This document shows, in pieces, positions 19,094-28,393 of a DNA stretch of 30,115 nucleotides (positions are counted from its first letter, which is position 1; every line of letters begins with the position of its first letter). The notes under the pieces were generated by a model. That model was not told the DNA's origin. It saw nothing but the letters and a program-made list of their open reading frames with translations, and ran no database searches. The stretch lies in NCBI GenBank assembly GCA_027596195.1, contig JADGJG010000220.1:1-30115 (forward strand), read 5' to 3'. The translations under genes were made by a program, and so were the position numbers. This DNA is from Podochytrium sp. JEL0797 (taxonomy: Eukaryota > Chytridiomycota > Chytridiomycetes > Chytridiales > Chytriomycetaceae).

Positions 19094-19535
19094 GCTCCGA
19101 AAGATGCATTTCTATTCAAGATATCAATATCGAAAGAGAAACTTTGGCAACAAGGCGAATATGAACCCGTCGTCCGTCACCTCCTCGACCCTCAACCCAC
19201 CTCCTCCGATCAAACCGTGGCTGTATTTTTCCGAGTGGAACCTCCAGGGGAGGAGCCGCCGCAAGAGTTCTTGGCTCTGCGGCGCGCGGCGGAGTAGGAG
19301 GCGCACAAGAATTTTTGCTTGCTTGCTTGCTTGTAACGACCCGGCACGACACATTCTTACCCTGGGCAGACTAGCATCTGATCCTTAATTGATTGGATAA
19401 CGATTGGAAACCTGCCGAATACCGGTGTAGATCCTGTTTGAATTGTGTGGCCCCGGGTCGTTTACTTCTTGCTTGCTCGCGAATCGCGAATCTCGAATCA
19501 ATCGCCACTGTTCCCAGAATGCCTGGTCTCCCGAG
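19094..19535. other. Non-coding stretch inside second inverted repeat
   Basis: No convincing gene. It includes a (CTTG)4 run near 19318-19334 and GAATCGCGAATCTCGAATC-type short direct repeats near 19480-19500. It may serve as the promoter of the small gene starting at 19536. Confidence 0.4.
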
Positions 19536-20145
19536 ATGTCGCTTGTTGTTTCATGTGCGCAAGTGAGAGTGTGTGCGTTTTTGCTTCTCTTTGCTTTTGC
19601 ATCACGAATCACTTCTTGTTCTTTCTTGTTGTGTGTTTCCAACTCCTTTCTAGTGTGTTTCTAACTCTCCCCTTTCTTCCATCTCTGCAGACTCTTTTCA
19701 AAATCCTACACACTTTGCTTCTGCAGTTGTTTGACGTGTCGCGATTTTGTTTGGGGGGCTATTACTGACTCTCGCCATTCTGTTGCAGCATACACGAACG
19801 GACCAGTGTCCATTGTGTACAGCAAAGACGGCGGCTCTGGCCAAGACAGCCAACCGCGACACGTTGCGCAAAGCGGCGCAGGTGAGGCGTAAACGTGAGG
19901 CGGCGCAGGAGAGGCAGCTGCAGTTGTCGGCGGCTGTGGCGACAGCAATTACGCGGGCGAAGGCGTTGACGGCGGCGAATGTCGCGGCGGCAGTGTGAGT
20001 TTTTCCCACGCCCCTTTCCCTTCCCTTCCCATCTCATACTAACGACCAATCAATTAGGATGGCGGCCACGGAGGGGGTTTCGGAGGGAATGCCCCACAAG
20101 CACCCCCACTGCAGCTACGCCAGCGCCGTGCCTTATAGTCTGTAG
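19536..20145 (+). CDS. Predicted small spliced gene, unknown (121 aa)
   Basis: Four exons join in one frame: 19536-19562, 19691-19735, 19789-19994, 20058-20145. The last intron is strong (donor GTGAGT, branch ATACTAAC, acceptor ATTAG), and the one before it has a CTGACT branch and a TTGCAG acceptor. The protein begins MSLVVSCAQ, then a hydrophobic helix (TLFKILHTLLLQLFD), a CPLC motif, a long Arg/Ala-rich helix (RKAAQVRRKREAAQERQLQL) and a His/Cys-rich end (MPHKHPHCSYA). CPLC with the terminal HxHxHC could form a zinc site across the helix; that is a guess. The family is not recognised. The two large exons are more secure than the first two. A 30-nt imperfect hairpin overlaps the end of the reading frame. 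It lies between the arms of the second inverted repeat. Confidence 0.5.
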
Positions 20146-20190
20146 AGGCTCGAACTTACAGCACTGGTCTAGCTGCAGTAGGGGCACTTG
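20097..20190. repeat. Imperfect hairpin across the 3' end of the small gene
   Basis: 20097-20126 and 20161-20190 are inverted copies matching at 24 of 30 positions, separated by a 34-nt loop that contains the stop codon (20143-20145). The shared core is ACTGCAGCTA, itself containing the palindrome CTGCAG. It could form a 3' stem-loop in the transcript. Confidence 0.55.
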
Positions 20191-20333
20191 CAGGGTTTTT
20201 TTCTTTCATCGCATAAAATTTTTTGTAGCGCGGAATATTTTCAGAAACACTTGGGAGGGCGGCTCCTCAATTGGATTCCATTCTGGCCGATCAAGCCATT
20301 TCTTTGGCGGGGCGTGATCTACGCCTTTTTTAT

Positions 20334-20643
20334 TTATTTCGCCGTCGCCGCCTTTGCTGCGGCCTTCTTCTTTTCTGCCTTCGCAAAAAAGTCAGTAATA
20401 GTCGCAAAGAGGGGGGAAAAAATAAGGAGTTTTTTAGTTCACCCGCCGCATTTCTGCGCGCCTCCTTCTCTGCCGCGCGACGAAGTGCCAGAAACTCCTC
20501 CAATGGTTCCTCACCTGGGACATTCCATTCAGGAACGTACAGTCACTATTGGAAGGCGGCATGGCCGTGACTGAGGGTTGTAGAGGTGGTGGAAGACTGG
20601 ATAAACGATTCGGAAGCATCGATGCGAGTGTTGGTTGAGTCAT
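20334..20643 (-). CDS. Predicted small spliced gene, unknown (49 aa)
   Basis: Minus strand. Exons 20607-20643, 20443-20514 and 20334-20374 join in frame to a 49-residue protein: MTQPTLASMLPNR, then EEPLEEFLALRRAAEKEARR, then a Lys/Ala tail (KKKAAAKAATAK). The second intron (20375-20442) has a donor GTGAAC, an ACTGAC branch site and a GGCAG acceptor; the first (20515-20606) is weaker. The charged, helical, Ala-rich protein resembles no family I can name. AATAAA-like sequence (TAAATAAA) follows the stop directly. On the opposite strand a hydrophobic frame exists (WIPFWPIKPFLWRGVIYAFF near 20262-20330), which would be a competing membrane-protein model. I prefer the minus-strand gene because its splice signals and phase agree. 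Confidence 0.42.
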
Positions 20644-20719
20644 GGCTGGCGCTCAATTGTACTTCGGCGTAAAAAAATAATTTATTACTTAGAAACCGTC
20701 TTGCGTAGTATTAAGCTGA

Positions 20720-20946
20720 TTTCCTCTTTCATAATTCTCAGGGGGGCGTGGGAGGGTGGAGCAAGGAGAAAACTGCGCCCCTCACAACCCAAGGTCTAAG
20801 CATATAAGTCTATTTCTCTGCTTCAATTTCGCAATTTGGGCAAATATCTCATTTTTATGTGGTTGCGCAATCACAAAAAAGGTGGCAGCCAAAGTGGTGG
20901 TGGATGCCAAGCAGTAGACGGTGCAACGCGAGGAGCTCGGGGAAGG
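20720..20946 (-). repeat. Right arm of second (imperfect) inverted repeat
   Basis: Inverted counterpart of 18678-19093: block 3 at about 20722-20790, block 2 at about 20809-20840, block 1 at about 20881-20946. It is shorter than the left arm because of internal deletions. It sits upstream of the minus-strand small gene, just as the left arm sits upstream of the plus-strand one. Confidence 0.75.
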
Positions 20947-21068
20947 GACTGGCAAACCTGATGGAAATATTTTAAAAATAATCGCGAGTCACAAAAAGCT
21001 CGAAATTACAAAATACATATGCATTAGAATGAAAAATGATCAAAACAGGAAGTAGAAACAGAAGAAGC

Positions 21069-23078
21069 TCAAACATTTCCCCAATACACCGAAGTTCCTT
21101 GCGGATCCTGGTCAATCTCCCACACAAACGTCCCACCCAGGCACAACGACTTGGCATACGCATCCTTTTTTCTATTCGAGCATCGACAAAGAAAGGTAAA
21201 ACCGCGTTTTAGCAAAAACTCGACGTCAATAAAAAAATAAAACTCAACTTGAAATCCGCCTTGGAATCATACGTGACCCAACTATCCCCCGAAATCAACC
21301 ACGAAGTCCCCGTCACCGCATCCGATTGCGGCTTCGCTCCTCCCGCAATCAAACCCCTCACATCATTCATATACACATACCCACTTTGTTGCGCACATGT
21401 TCCCTGCAACGGATGCCCAGTGTTGTTGAACGCACACCCAATCCCTTTGCACGTGGATGGATTCAAAAGTTGGTACGTGCGTCCGTAGAATGCGAGACCC
21501 AGGAGGAGTTTGTTTCTGGGGAACTTGGCGTGGTTCAGGAGGGACGCAAAGGTGGCTTTGATGATGCGGTTGTCCGTGTTGGGGAGGGCTGTGCTGTCCC
21601 AGGGTCCGTTGAGGTCGTATGTCATCTGTGAGGAGAAAAGAAGAAGAAAACACATCGTTACTGAAAAGTTTGATTGCGGGCAGAAAAAAAAGTGGACACT
21701 GTACCACGTTCACGAAATCGGCATACTTGGCCATCGTTTTGAGTGGGTAATTGTAGACGGTTGGAATCACTGGAACCGCGAGGGACAGAAGCAGGTGTCG
21801 AGTTTTGACCGTGTTGAAGTAGTATCGCATGGTGACGAGGAGAGCCGACAAATTATCGCCTTCGGATCCAGGGATCACCTTGCCGTTCGCGTCGAGGTAA
21901 CTCTGCGGAAACTCCCAGTCCTAGATTTCCCAGCGAGAGAGAGAGAGAAGTAAAGGATGTTAGCCCTAAAAAAAATTTCAGGGCCGTAAAACTCACAAGA
22001 TCGATTCCATCAAACCCATACTGCTTGAAAATTGACAAGGCTGATTTCGCAAACGCGACGCGCCCGGCATCCGTGCCTGCCATGGTAACAAATTCTCCGG
22101 CAGCACCCCACCCGCCCACCGACAGCATGACCTTGACCCCGCGTTTGCGAATCTGCTTCACGTAGGGAAGGTCCGCGCTGGGATCGAGGATGATGGAAGA
22201 GCCCGAGATGGAGCCGAATGCGTAAATGAGATGCGTCTATGAAACCGCACGATGTCAGACACTCATCCCAAAAATAAAAAGCGCGAATAAATAAGTCAGA
22301 CTTGAAGAAAACGTACCCATTTCTTTGGGTTGATCATATTAACTCCATATTTGCACCCACCCGTATAATATTGTCCCCACGAAGTAATATACCCAACACG
22401 CATCGGTTTGGCACCGTTGCAAAACCCACTCGTTGTCACTACCGCCTTCTTTGGCGCATGGATCGACAGAATGGAAGACGAATTCGGGTTCCAAGGCGCC
22501 GTCGGGGCAGAAGGCACCATAAAGTTGTCAAACGTGCTGCATGTGTTGTCCTTGTTGCAAACGTTCTTCGTGTGACAGCAAACATAACCGGTCGGGCAGA
22601 TGAGAAGCTCAGGGGCGGCGGTTCCTGTTTTTTGGCGTATCAAAAGTTGTTCGACAAGGGGGGGGGGGGTTCGAAACAAACAAAACAAACCATTCGAGTG
22701 ACAAACAAACATGGATTCCGCACTCGCACACACCTTATCTCCTTCCATATGTCCATTACACACACCCGCATACAACGCCATAATGCTCGTATCCTTGACC
22801 ATCGCGGCTGGCCCCACACTTGTGATGGGTGAATGTCTATGTCCAGCCAGCGGTGCTTGAATCTGACGACGCTGCAACACCCTACCGCTGTCGCCACCAT
22901 CATCGCGTTTGGCATGAGTTGAAGTCGTTTGGAGCGGGATGGCCGTGATGAGGGGAGCTGCTGTGGAGACGGAGGGGGGGACGGTGTCGGTAATTTGGCC
23001 GATGGGGGGGTTGGCTGACACGGCCGTGAGGTAGTGGGAAAGGAGGAGGCCAATCAGAGCGGCGTCAAATGGCCTCAT
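21069..23078 (-). CDS. Secreted GH18 chitinase with N-terminal Cys-rich domain
   Basis: Endo-type chitinase of glycoside hydrolase family 18, 543 residues. Exons: 22691-23078, 22317-22624, 21997-22236, 21705-21920, 21249-21625, 21069-21171. An N-terminal signal segment (MRPFDAALIGLLLSHYLTAVSA) precedes a Ser/Thr-rich stretch with dibasic sites. A Cys-rich module (about residues 103-155; GVCNGHMEGDKVC, CPTGYVCC, NVCNKDNTC) follows and resembles fungal chitin-binding modules of the CBM19 kind. The catalytic barrel starts at MRVGYITSWGQYY, with LSVGGWG (strand 3), the catalytic DGIDLDWE motif (Asp308-Glu315, split by an intron after Leu312; the acid is Glu315), MTYDLNGPWD, and the C-terminal GGTFVWEIDQD. 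All catalytic residues are present. The likely role is remodelling of the cell's own wall or digesting external chitin. Confidence 0.93.
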
Positions 23079-23386
23079 TTTCTTTTGTCAGTGTTTCGAG
23101 AGTGAAGTACTTTCGAATAGGGGGAGGGGGCCTATAAGGTGGTTTTTACCCCCCGGTCAAATGGGCGGGGTCGGATGTGGCAAAACCGCACAGCGCGCCA
23201 AACAACATTCGTGCAAGGGGAAGGGGTGTTGATACCACGCGGTCGCGTGCTGAGTTGAACATGGTTGTCCGAGATTGCGTTCGGACAATAAAAAAAAACA
23301 ATTTACATCTATTTTTTTATTGAATAAGGAAAGAGAAAATGAAAAGAAAATGGACCCAGAAAGGAAAGATGGCAGGAAAAACACGG
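23079..23386. other. Chitinase promoter / tyrosinase 3 3' region
   Basis: 308 bp with no coding sequence. It holds a minus-strand AATAAA at 23316-23321, 66 nt past the tyrosinase 3 stop... downstream in its transcript, and G-rich sequence close to the chitinase start. Confidence 0.5.
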
Positions 23387-25628
23387 TTACTGATTCATCA
23401 ACGACGACGGACTGAACAAGGTCGAGCAGTTGTCGACATTGAAGGCGTCAATCTTCATCTTCTCCATGTTATGCGCATTGATATACATCGCCCAACTCAT
23501 TCCCATCCCCTCAATGTACTGACGCGACAACTGCTTGGGGTACGCGAGATGGCAAGGGTGAGCCCCTGGAACAACATCCACAGGCGCGTCTGGGAGAGGG
23601 ACGTAAACAATCGGCTCGACCTCCGGGAAGAAGCGACGCAACGCGCTCGTATTCGAGCACCTCGTGTCCACGAATCCATCAAACACATTCACGATGTCGT
23701 ATCCGGTGGGAACTTGAATCGTGTGGTTGGCTTGCGTGTAAGAAATGGTGGTCGAGTTGTCGCTGTGGGTCTCCTGAATGTACAAGTTTGGATTGTTTGT
23801 AGCCACTGCCGAATCGGTGGTCGAGTTGGTGGCAGCAGTCGAGTTGGAAAAGACAGTCGCGTTGGTGGCGGTAGTCGAATTAATTGTCGAGTTGGTGACA
23901 GCAGTCCCGTTGGTGACGGTAGTCGAGTTGGTTGCGGTAGTCGAGGTGGTGGCGGTAGTCGAGGTGGTGGCGACAGTCGAGGTGGTGGCGGCAGTCGAGT
24001 TGGTGACGACAGTAGAATTCGCGTCCTCGCGACGCCCAAACACAACCGACCCCGCTTGGTTACTATTCTGAGCACCCGCCAGTCCTGCATCAACAGCCGG
24101 CGAGGAAGTCGTGTTCCCAGGCTTGGACCACGTCAAGATCATCTTTTGCGTGATCAACGAATTGAACATGAGGGACACCCACGTCGTGTCGAGAGTCGAG
24201 ACAGTGGGGGCGACAGTGGGTGGTGGTGGAGCGATCATGGTGTTGTTTTGAACGGGTGGGGTGAAGGCGGGACATTGGGCTGGGGGTGGGGGCAAGTCAC
24301 CGCCGGACTGGGAGTAGGTGTAGCACAGGGTGGTTCCTTGGGTGTCGAGCAATTGGGCGACCGTGAATGGCCAGGAATTGACTTCGGGTTCGTTAGAATT
24401 TTCGGGACAGCAAAACCAAGGGAATTTGTTACCATATTGATTGGATGAAGCAGTGGCACTACCACCGCTCATGGGATCGTTTGCGTTCATCAAGTTGCCG
24501 CCGTAATCAAATTTGTAACTCGGACAAATATTTTGCCAACGCCACCAGTACTTGTCGACGAATCCGTGGTGTAAGAAAAACTATTTTATCCCCCAAAAAA
24601 AATTTAGCCCAAGGAACATCGGAGGGGAACGAAAGCACGAACCAGAGGATCATTTGGGCTGACGGACGGGTTGGCCATATCGCCTCCCATTCCACCGAGC
24701 ACACCGTGCCCATCGGCGTGGTCTGAAAACTCCAATTTAGCAAAAGAAGCACGAGAGGGAAAGGAGAAAGAAAAACATACAGTTTGTCGTGTCATAATAC
24801 ACACCAGGGCTCTGACTCGTCAACTGCTGGAACGACGTAGCCGAATAAGACGCGACAATCGTGGTCGCATCCGTCATTGCCGTTGGAACAGCGTTGCGAC
24901 GCAAACACGTTTGATCCCCTGTCACGACGCGGTGGCCCCACTGGTCTTGTGCGACTTGAAACTTTGACTTTTGGAAAGCTCCCGTCAAGACGCAAAAGTC
25001 GGGATCCCCGGAAGAGAGAGCGCCAAAGTTGGCGTCTGTGAAGATGTCGGATGTCCACCAATTCTATAAAATGGTAGAGGTTAATAATTCGGGTGTGATG
25101 AATAAGCCTCAATTTACCTGAGACATGGCAGACCAATCGAAATACGGAACACCCATATTGGAAGGCCAGATGCCAGTGGAAATCAAAGCGCTCTCGTATT
25201 GCCACATCAGGGCGCGATGATATGGGTAAAACTGCGCGTTGCCGTGGGCCCAATATACTAAAACCAAGAGGAATGAGTGATTGACAGCAACACAGCAAAT
25301 GCGGAGCATCGACAAGAAACACACCTTGCTGCGAATGCCTACATAAAAATAAAGCGCAGGAATAAGGGGAAAATCAGAGTCAGTAATCAGTGATCGTAGA
25401 AGCGCCTTCTGAAACTCACGTTAAAGCAAAGTCGTGCCAACCCATCCGCGAAGGATCAGCGTATTGTCCGCTGGCAGGGCGTGCGGCTAGGGCCTGAGTT
25501 GCTTGGACAAACGTGGCCTTTTGAGCTGCCGTCAGCTGGCCCCATTCGCTGCGAACTCGAGGTGCTGTGCAAGGTGTTTGTGCTGTGACGGCAGAGGCCG
25601 TTACGAGGAGGGAGAGGAGGAATGCCAT
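23387..25628 (-). CDS. Secreted tyrosinase 3, with a 14-nt micro-exon
   Basis: Type-3 copper oxidase, 639 residues, the longest of the four. Exons: 25420-25628, 25325-25338 (only 14 nt), 25118-25257, 24781-25063, 24643-24722, 23387-24580. Signal peptide MAFLLSLLVTASAVTA. CuA ligands: His71 (ALTH), His79 (WAHGN), His88 (PYHRA). CuB ligands: His217 and His221 (YHADGH), then SPNDPLFFLHHGFVDKYWW. The region after the copper domain has FCCPENSNEPEV, a Pro-rich stretch, and about 70 residues of Thr/Asn/Ala repeats dense in N-glycosylation sequons (NSTxATT, NATVFSNST), preceded by GRRED. The C-terminal domain contains HPCHLAYPKQLSRQYIEGMG. The intron inside the CuB loop (after DTTN) is missing in tyrosinase 4. 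Upstream is tyrosinase 4 on the same strand, 373 bp away, and its closest relative by motif. Confidence 0.92.
23815..24015. repeat. Coding minisatellite in tyrosinase 3
   Basis: Imperfect tandem units of about 18-36 nt (GTCGAGTTGGTGGC / GTCGAGGTGGTGGC variants on the plus strand) that encode the Thr/Asn-rich linker of tyrosinase 3. Unit number is likely to vary between strains. Confidence 0.8.
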
Positions 25629-26001
25629 TCTTGTTTTTTCGGAAAGGAAATCTCATTTGGAAAATTGGGGGCGCTCGTGCGATAAATTGAGTGCGTCCGA
25701 AATTGACTCACGATTACGTCGAGATTAAAAAAAGTCATTCGACGCTGAGTCACGTCCCCGATGAGGAAGAGTGTCGTCGGAAGAATAACGCAGCTTTCAA
25801 GTCGACACTTAATTGCTTCCCCCCCCCTGGCATGCGTTATCAGGGCAAATCCACGGCAAATCCAGTTTCTGAAAATTGGCGACGGCCAATGAGCTGGGAC
25901 ATGAAACATTTTACTTTGAGATTTGATGATCCCATTCCCCCAACTCACATTCTACATTTCTTTAATCCTTCAATCAAATAAAATCTAAGCGGGTTGAAAA
26001 A
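25629..26001. other. Tyrosinase 3 promoter / tyrosinase 4 3' region
   Basis: 373 bp between two same-strand genes. No coding sequence; it holds a GACTCA-type motif at about 25707 and a C-run near 25820. No AATAAA is visible on the minus strand here. Confidence 0.45.
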
Positions 26002-28085
26002 TCATCCGCTGGTTAAACCGCAATTATCCGCATTATACTCATCCGTCTTCTGCAACACGTTATTGTGAATGTTCAGATACTTTGTATAACTCTTGCCCAT
26101 TCCTTCGATGTAGCTCTTGGACAACTTGGTGGGGTAAGCCAAAAGACATGGAACCGATCCAGGCGGGTGATCGCCAGACCCGTTGGGAACATACGGCGCT
26201 TCAAGAGGAAGGTCAGGGTGGAATCGAGTTGGTTTCCCAGCAAGACTCATGGCCGTGACGGATCCCGCATTGACCATGACAATCTCAAATCCTGCAGGAA
26301 TCGTAACCGTGTATCCCGAAACGACATACGACACGGTCGTGGATCCATCCACGTTTTGAACATCCGTGTAAGATTCCGCGGGTGGTTCAGTCGAGTCTCG
26401 GCCAAACACGGCGACTCCGTTTAACGAACCCGAAGAGCCGTCGCCTCCCGCATCGGTTGCGTTGGCAAATGCGTTTGAGCCGGTTCCGAAGGTGAGTGGC
26501 TTTTGGTTGATGAACGTGTTGAGCATTTTGTTCAACCACACGGCGTCGTTCAAGTTCGCGGTCGGAGACGGGAGTGCGACTGCAGCAGTGTCGGTAGCGG
26601 AAGCAGCTGTCGTTGAAGGAAGGGGGCTGGCAGAAGTGGAGAGTGGAGTGAACGCGGGACAAGTAACGGCGGGTGGCGGTAAGTCTCCCGCGGATGAGGA
26701 GTAAGTGTAGCAGAATGGCGAACCAGATTGCGTGTTCAACAGCTGGCTCACGGTGAAGGGCCAGGAATCAACGAACAGATTAGCAGTGGCAGTATTTGTA
26801 CCTGCGCTAACGGGATCGTCCGCTGTATCAGAGAGTTGTCAGATACACGCGTTGTCGGGATTTGAAAGAAAGAAAAGTACAAACCACGAGCGAGGACACC
26901 ACCATAATCCATCTTGTAAGACGGGCAAATATTCTGCCATTTCCACCAGTACTTGTCGACAAAGCCGTGATGAAGCCAGAACTGGAGGGGGGGGGGGGGG
27001 GGGGGGGGGTAAAAAAAAAAAAAAAAAAAGGGGGAAAAAAACACCAACCAGTGGAGCATTTGGGGGGACGGACGGGTTCCCCATATCAGATCCAGGGCCT
27101 CCCAACACACCGTGCCCATCCGCGTGATAATTGGTTTCATCGAAGTAATTTTTGGCCGAATCACTTGTCAACATCGTGTACGAGGTCGCCGAAAAGGACT
27201 TGGTGATGATGGACGCATCAGTCAAAGCACTCTGAGCTGCATTGCGGCGCAAGCATGTCATATCAGTTCCCGTCACGACGCGGTGACCGGCCGCGTCCGG
27301 TGCGACGACATAAACGCCCTTTTTGAACGCGCCCGTGACAACACAGTGGTTCACTGTATCCGCTGGGTTGTTGATGGCACCAAAATATGTGTCCGTGAAG
27401 ATGTCCGAAGTCCACCAGTTCTTTTTGGGTGTTTGTGGGTTGTGAGCATGAACAGCATGCAGGATTGGGTATGCGAGAATTTACCTGCGACATTGCAGAC
27501 CAATCAAAATATGGAACACCCACTGTGGCAGGGTAGATTCCCGTGGAATGAATGGCTTGCTCGAATTGCCAAAGCATGGCGCGGTGGTAAGGGTAGAACT
27601 TTTTTCCAAAGAACGTGAGACAGGGAGGGGCACCACATCAAGAAAACACGTATATACCTGAGCATTTCCATGCGCCCAAAAGCTGTTATCGGAATGCGTG
27701 ATGGCGAAATCGTGCCAAGACATCTTGGTTGGGTCAGAATATTGGCCGCTGTCGGGGCGTTGAGCCAGAGCGGCGCAAGCTTGGACGACTAATTTTGGAA
27801 TACGAATCAGATTGTACTCAATGGAGGGGTATCCAAGATCATTCCCAATCTGCTTGCTCAGAATAGAGCAAACGAGCAAGGCAGGTGCGTGCGACGCTGC
27901 CTGGATGGAGCAGCGCCCCGCTGGACGACTCTGCCAGTGAAGGGCAAAAACTCACACTGTGATTTTTGAGTGGCAGATATCTGGCTCCATTCCTGACGAA
28001 CTATAGGATTTGAGCACTGTGCATGTACTACTCCAAGGAGGAAGCCGGTAGCTGTGAGCAAGGGGAGGAGGTGGAGCGGTTTCAT
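26002..28085 (-). CDS. Secreted tyrosinase 4, with Asp-to-Ala change in the NDP motif
   Basis: Type-3 copper oxidase, 554 residues. Exons: 27956-28085, 27658-27788, 27485-27598, 27049-27420, 26885-26981, 26002-26822. Signal peptide MKPLHLLPLLTATGFLLGVVHA. CuA ligands: His75 (AITH), His83 (WAHGN), His92 (PYHRA). CuB ligands: His224 and His228 (YHADGH), then the HH pair in FWLHHGFVDKYWW. Where the other three read S(P/T)NDPLF, this one reads PPNAPLF: Ala247 replaces the conserved Asp. The intron right after that motif (26982-27048) consists largely of homopolymer runs. A Thr/Ala/Ser-rich linker leads to FGRDS and a C-terminal domain with SVPCLLAYPTKLSKSYIEGMG. All copper ligands are kept, so it may still be active. 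Shared with tyrosinase 3: HADGH, KYWW and the C-terminal domain. Confidence 0.92.
26987..27037. repeat. Homopolymer tract: 23 G, T, 19 A, 5 G, 7 A
   Basis: On the plus strand a run of 23 G is followed by T, 19 A, 5 G and 7 A. It fills most of a 67-nt intron of tyrosinase 4. In the transcript it is a near-pure pyrimidine tract ending in CTCCAG. Exact run lengths are likely to be unstable or misread. Confidence 0.9.
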
Positions 28086-28393
28086 TTTCAGATTTAAAAA
28101 TTCTGTTTCGGTGAGATGTCTCATCTGCCACTTTTCTTCGTAAGATTTATAACGAGATTAAAAAGGAAAAATGAGTGAACGGAGTAATATTCCATGGAAA
28201 TTAGCTGAAAGAAAAAAGAAGAAAATACCACTTCTTCATTATTTATTTTACCCCCGAATGCCATGATCTCCTGCCAGCTTCTGCTTCGGCAAGAGGATCC
28301 TTGACGAAACACCCTTTCACCATTTAATTTCCCCAACAAACCTGGGGCGATCCAGCAAAAAAACATGGCCCCATTTTTTCCGCGAAAAACAAA
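28086..28393. promoter_or_regulatory. Divergent promoter region, tyrosinase 4 / mevalonate decarboxylase
   Basis: 308 bp between two divergent start codons. It is AT-rich in the middle (A/T runs at 28150-28250) with no coding sequence. Both genes must draw their core promoters from this interval. I see no sterol-response or other named motif with confidence. Confidence 0.5.

Noticed and set aside
23815..24015. CRISPR-like spaced repeat.
   Set aside because: Units are contiguous, variable and encode a Thr/Asn linker; there are no unique spacers, and the genome is eukaryotic.
23339..24448. 369-codon plus-strand frame with VG/GG repeats.
   Set aside because: It is antisense to the tyrosinase 3 last exon; the repeats are the reverse of its Thr/Asn linker.
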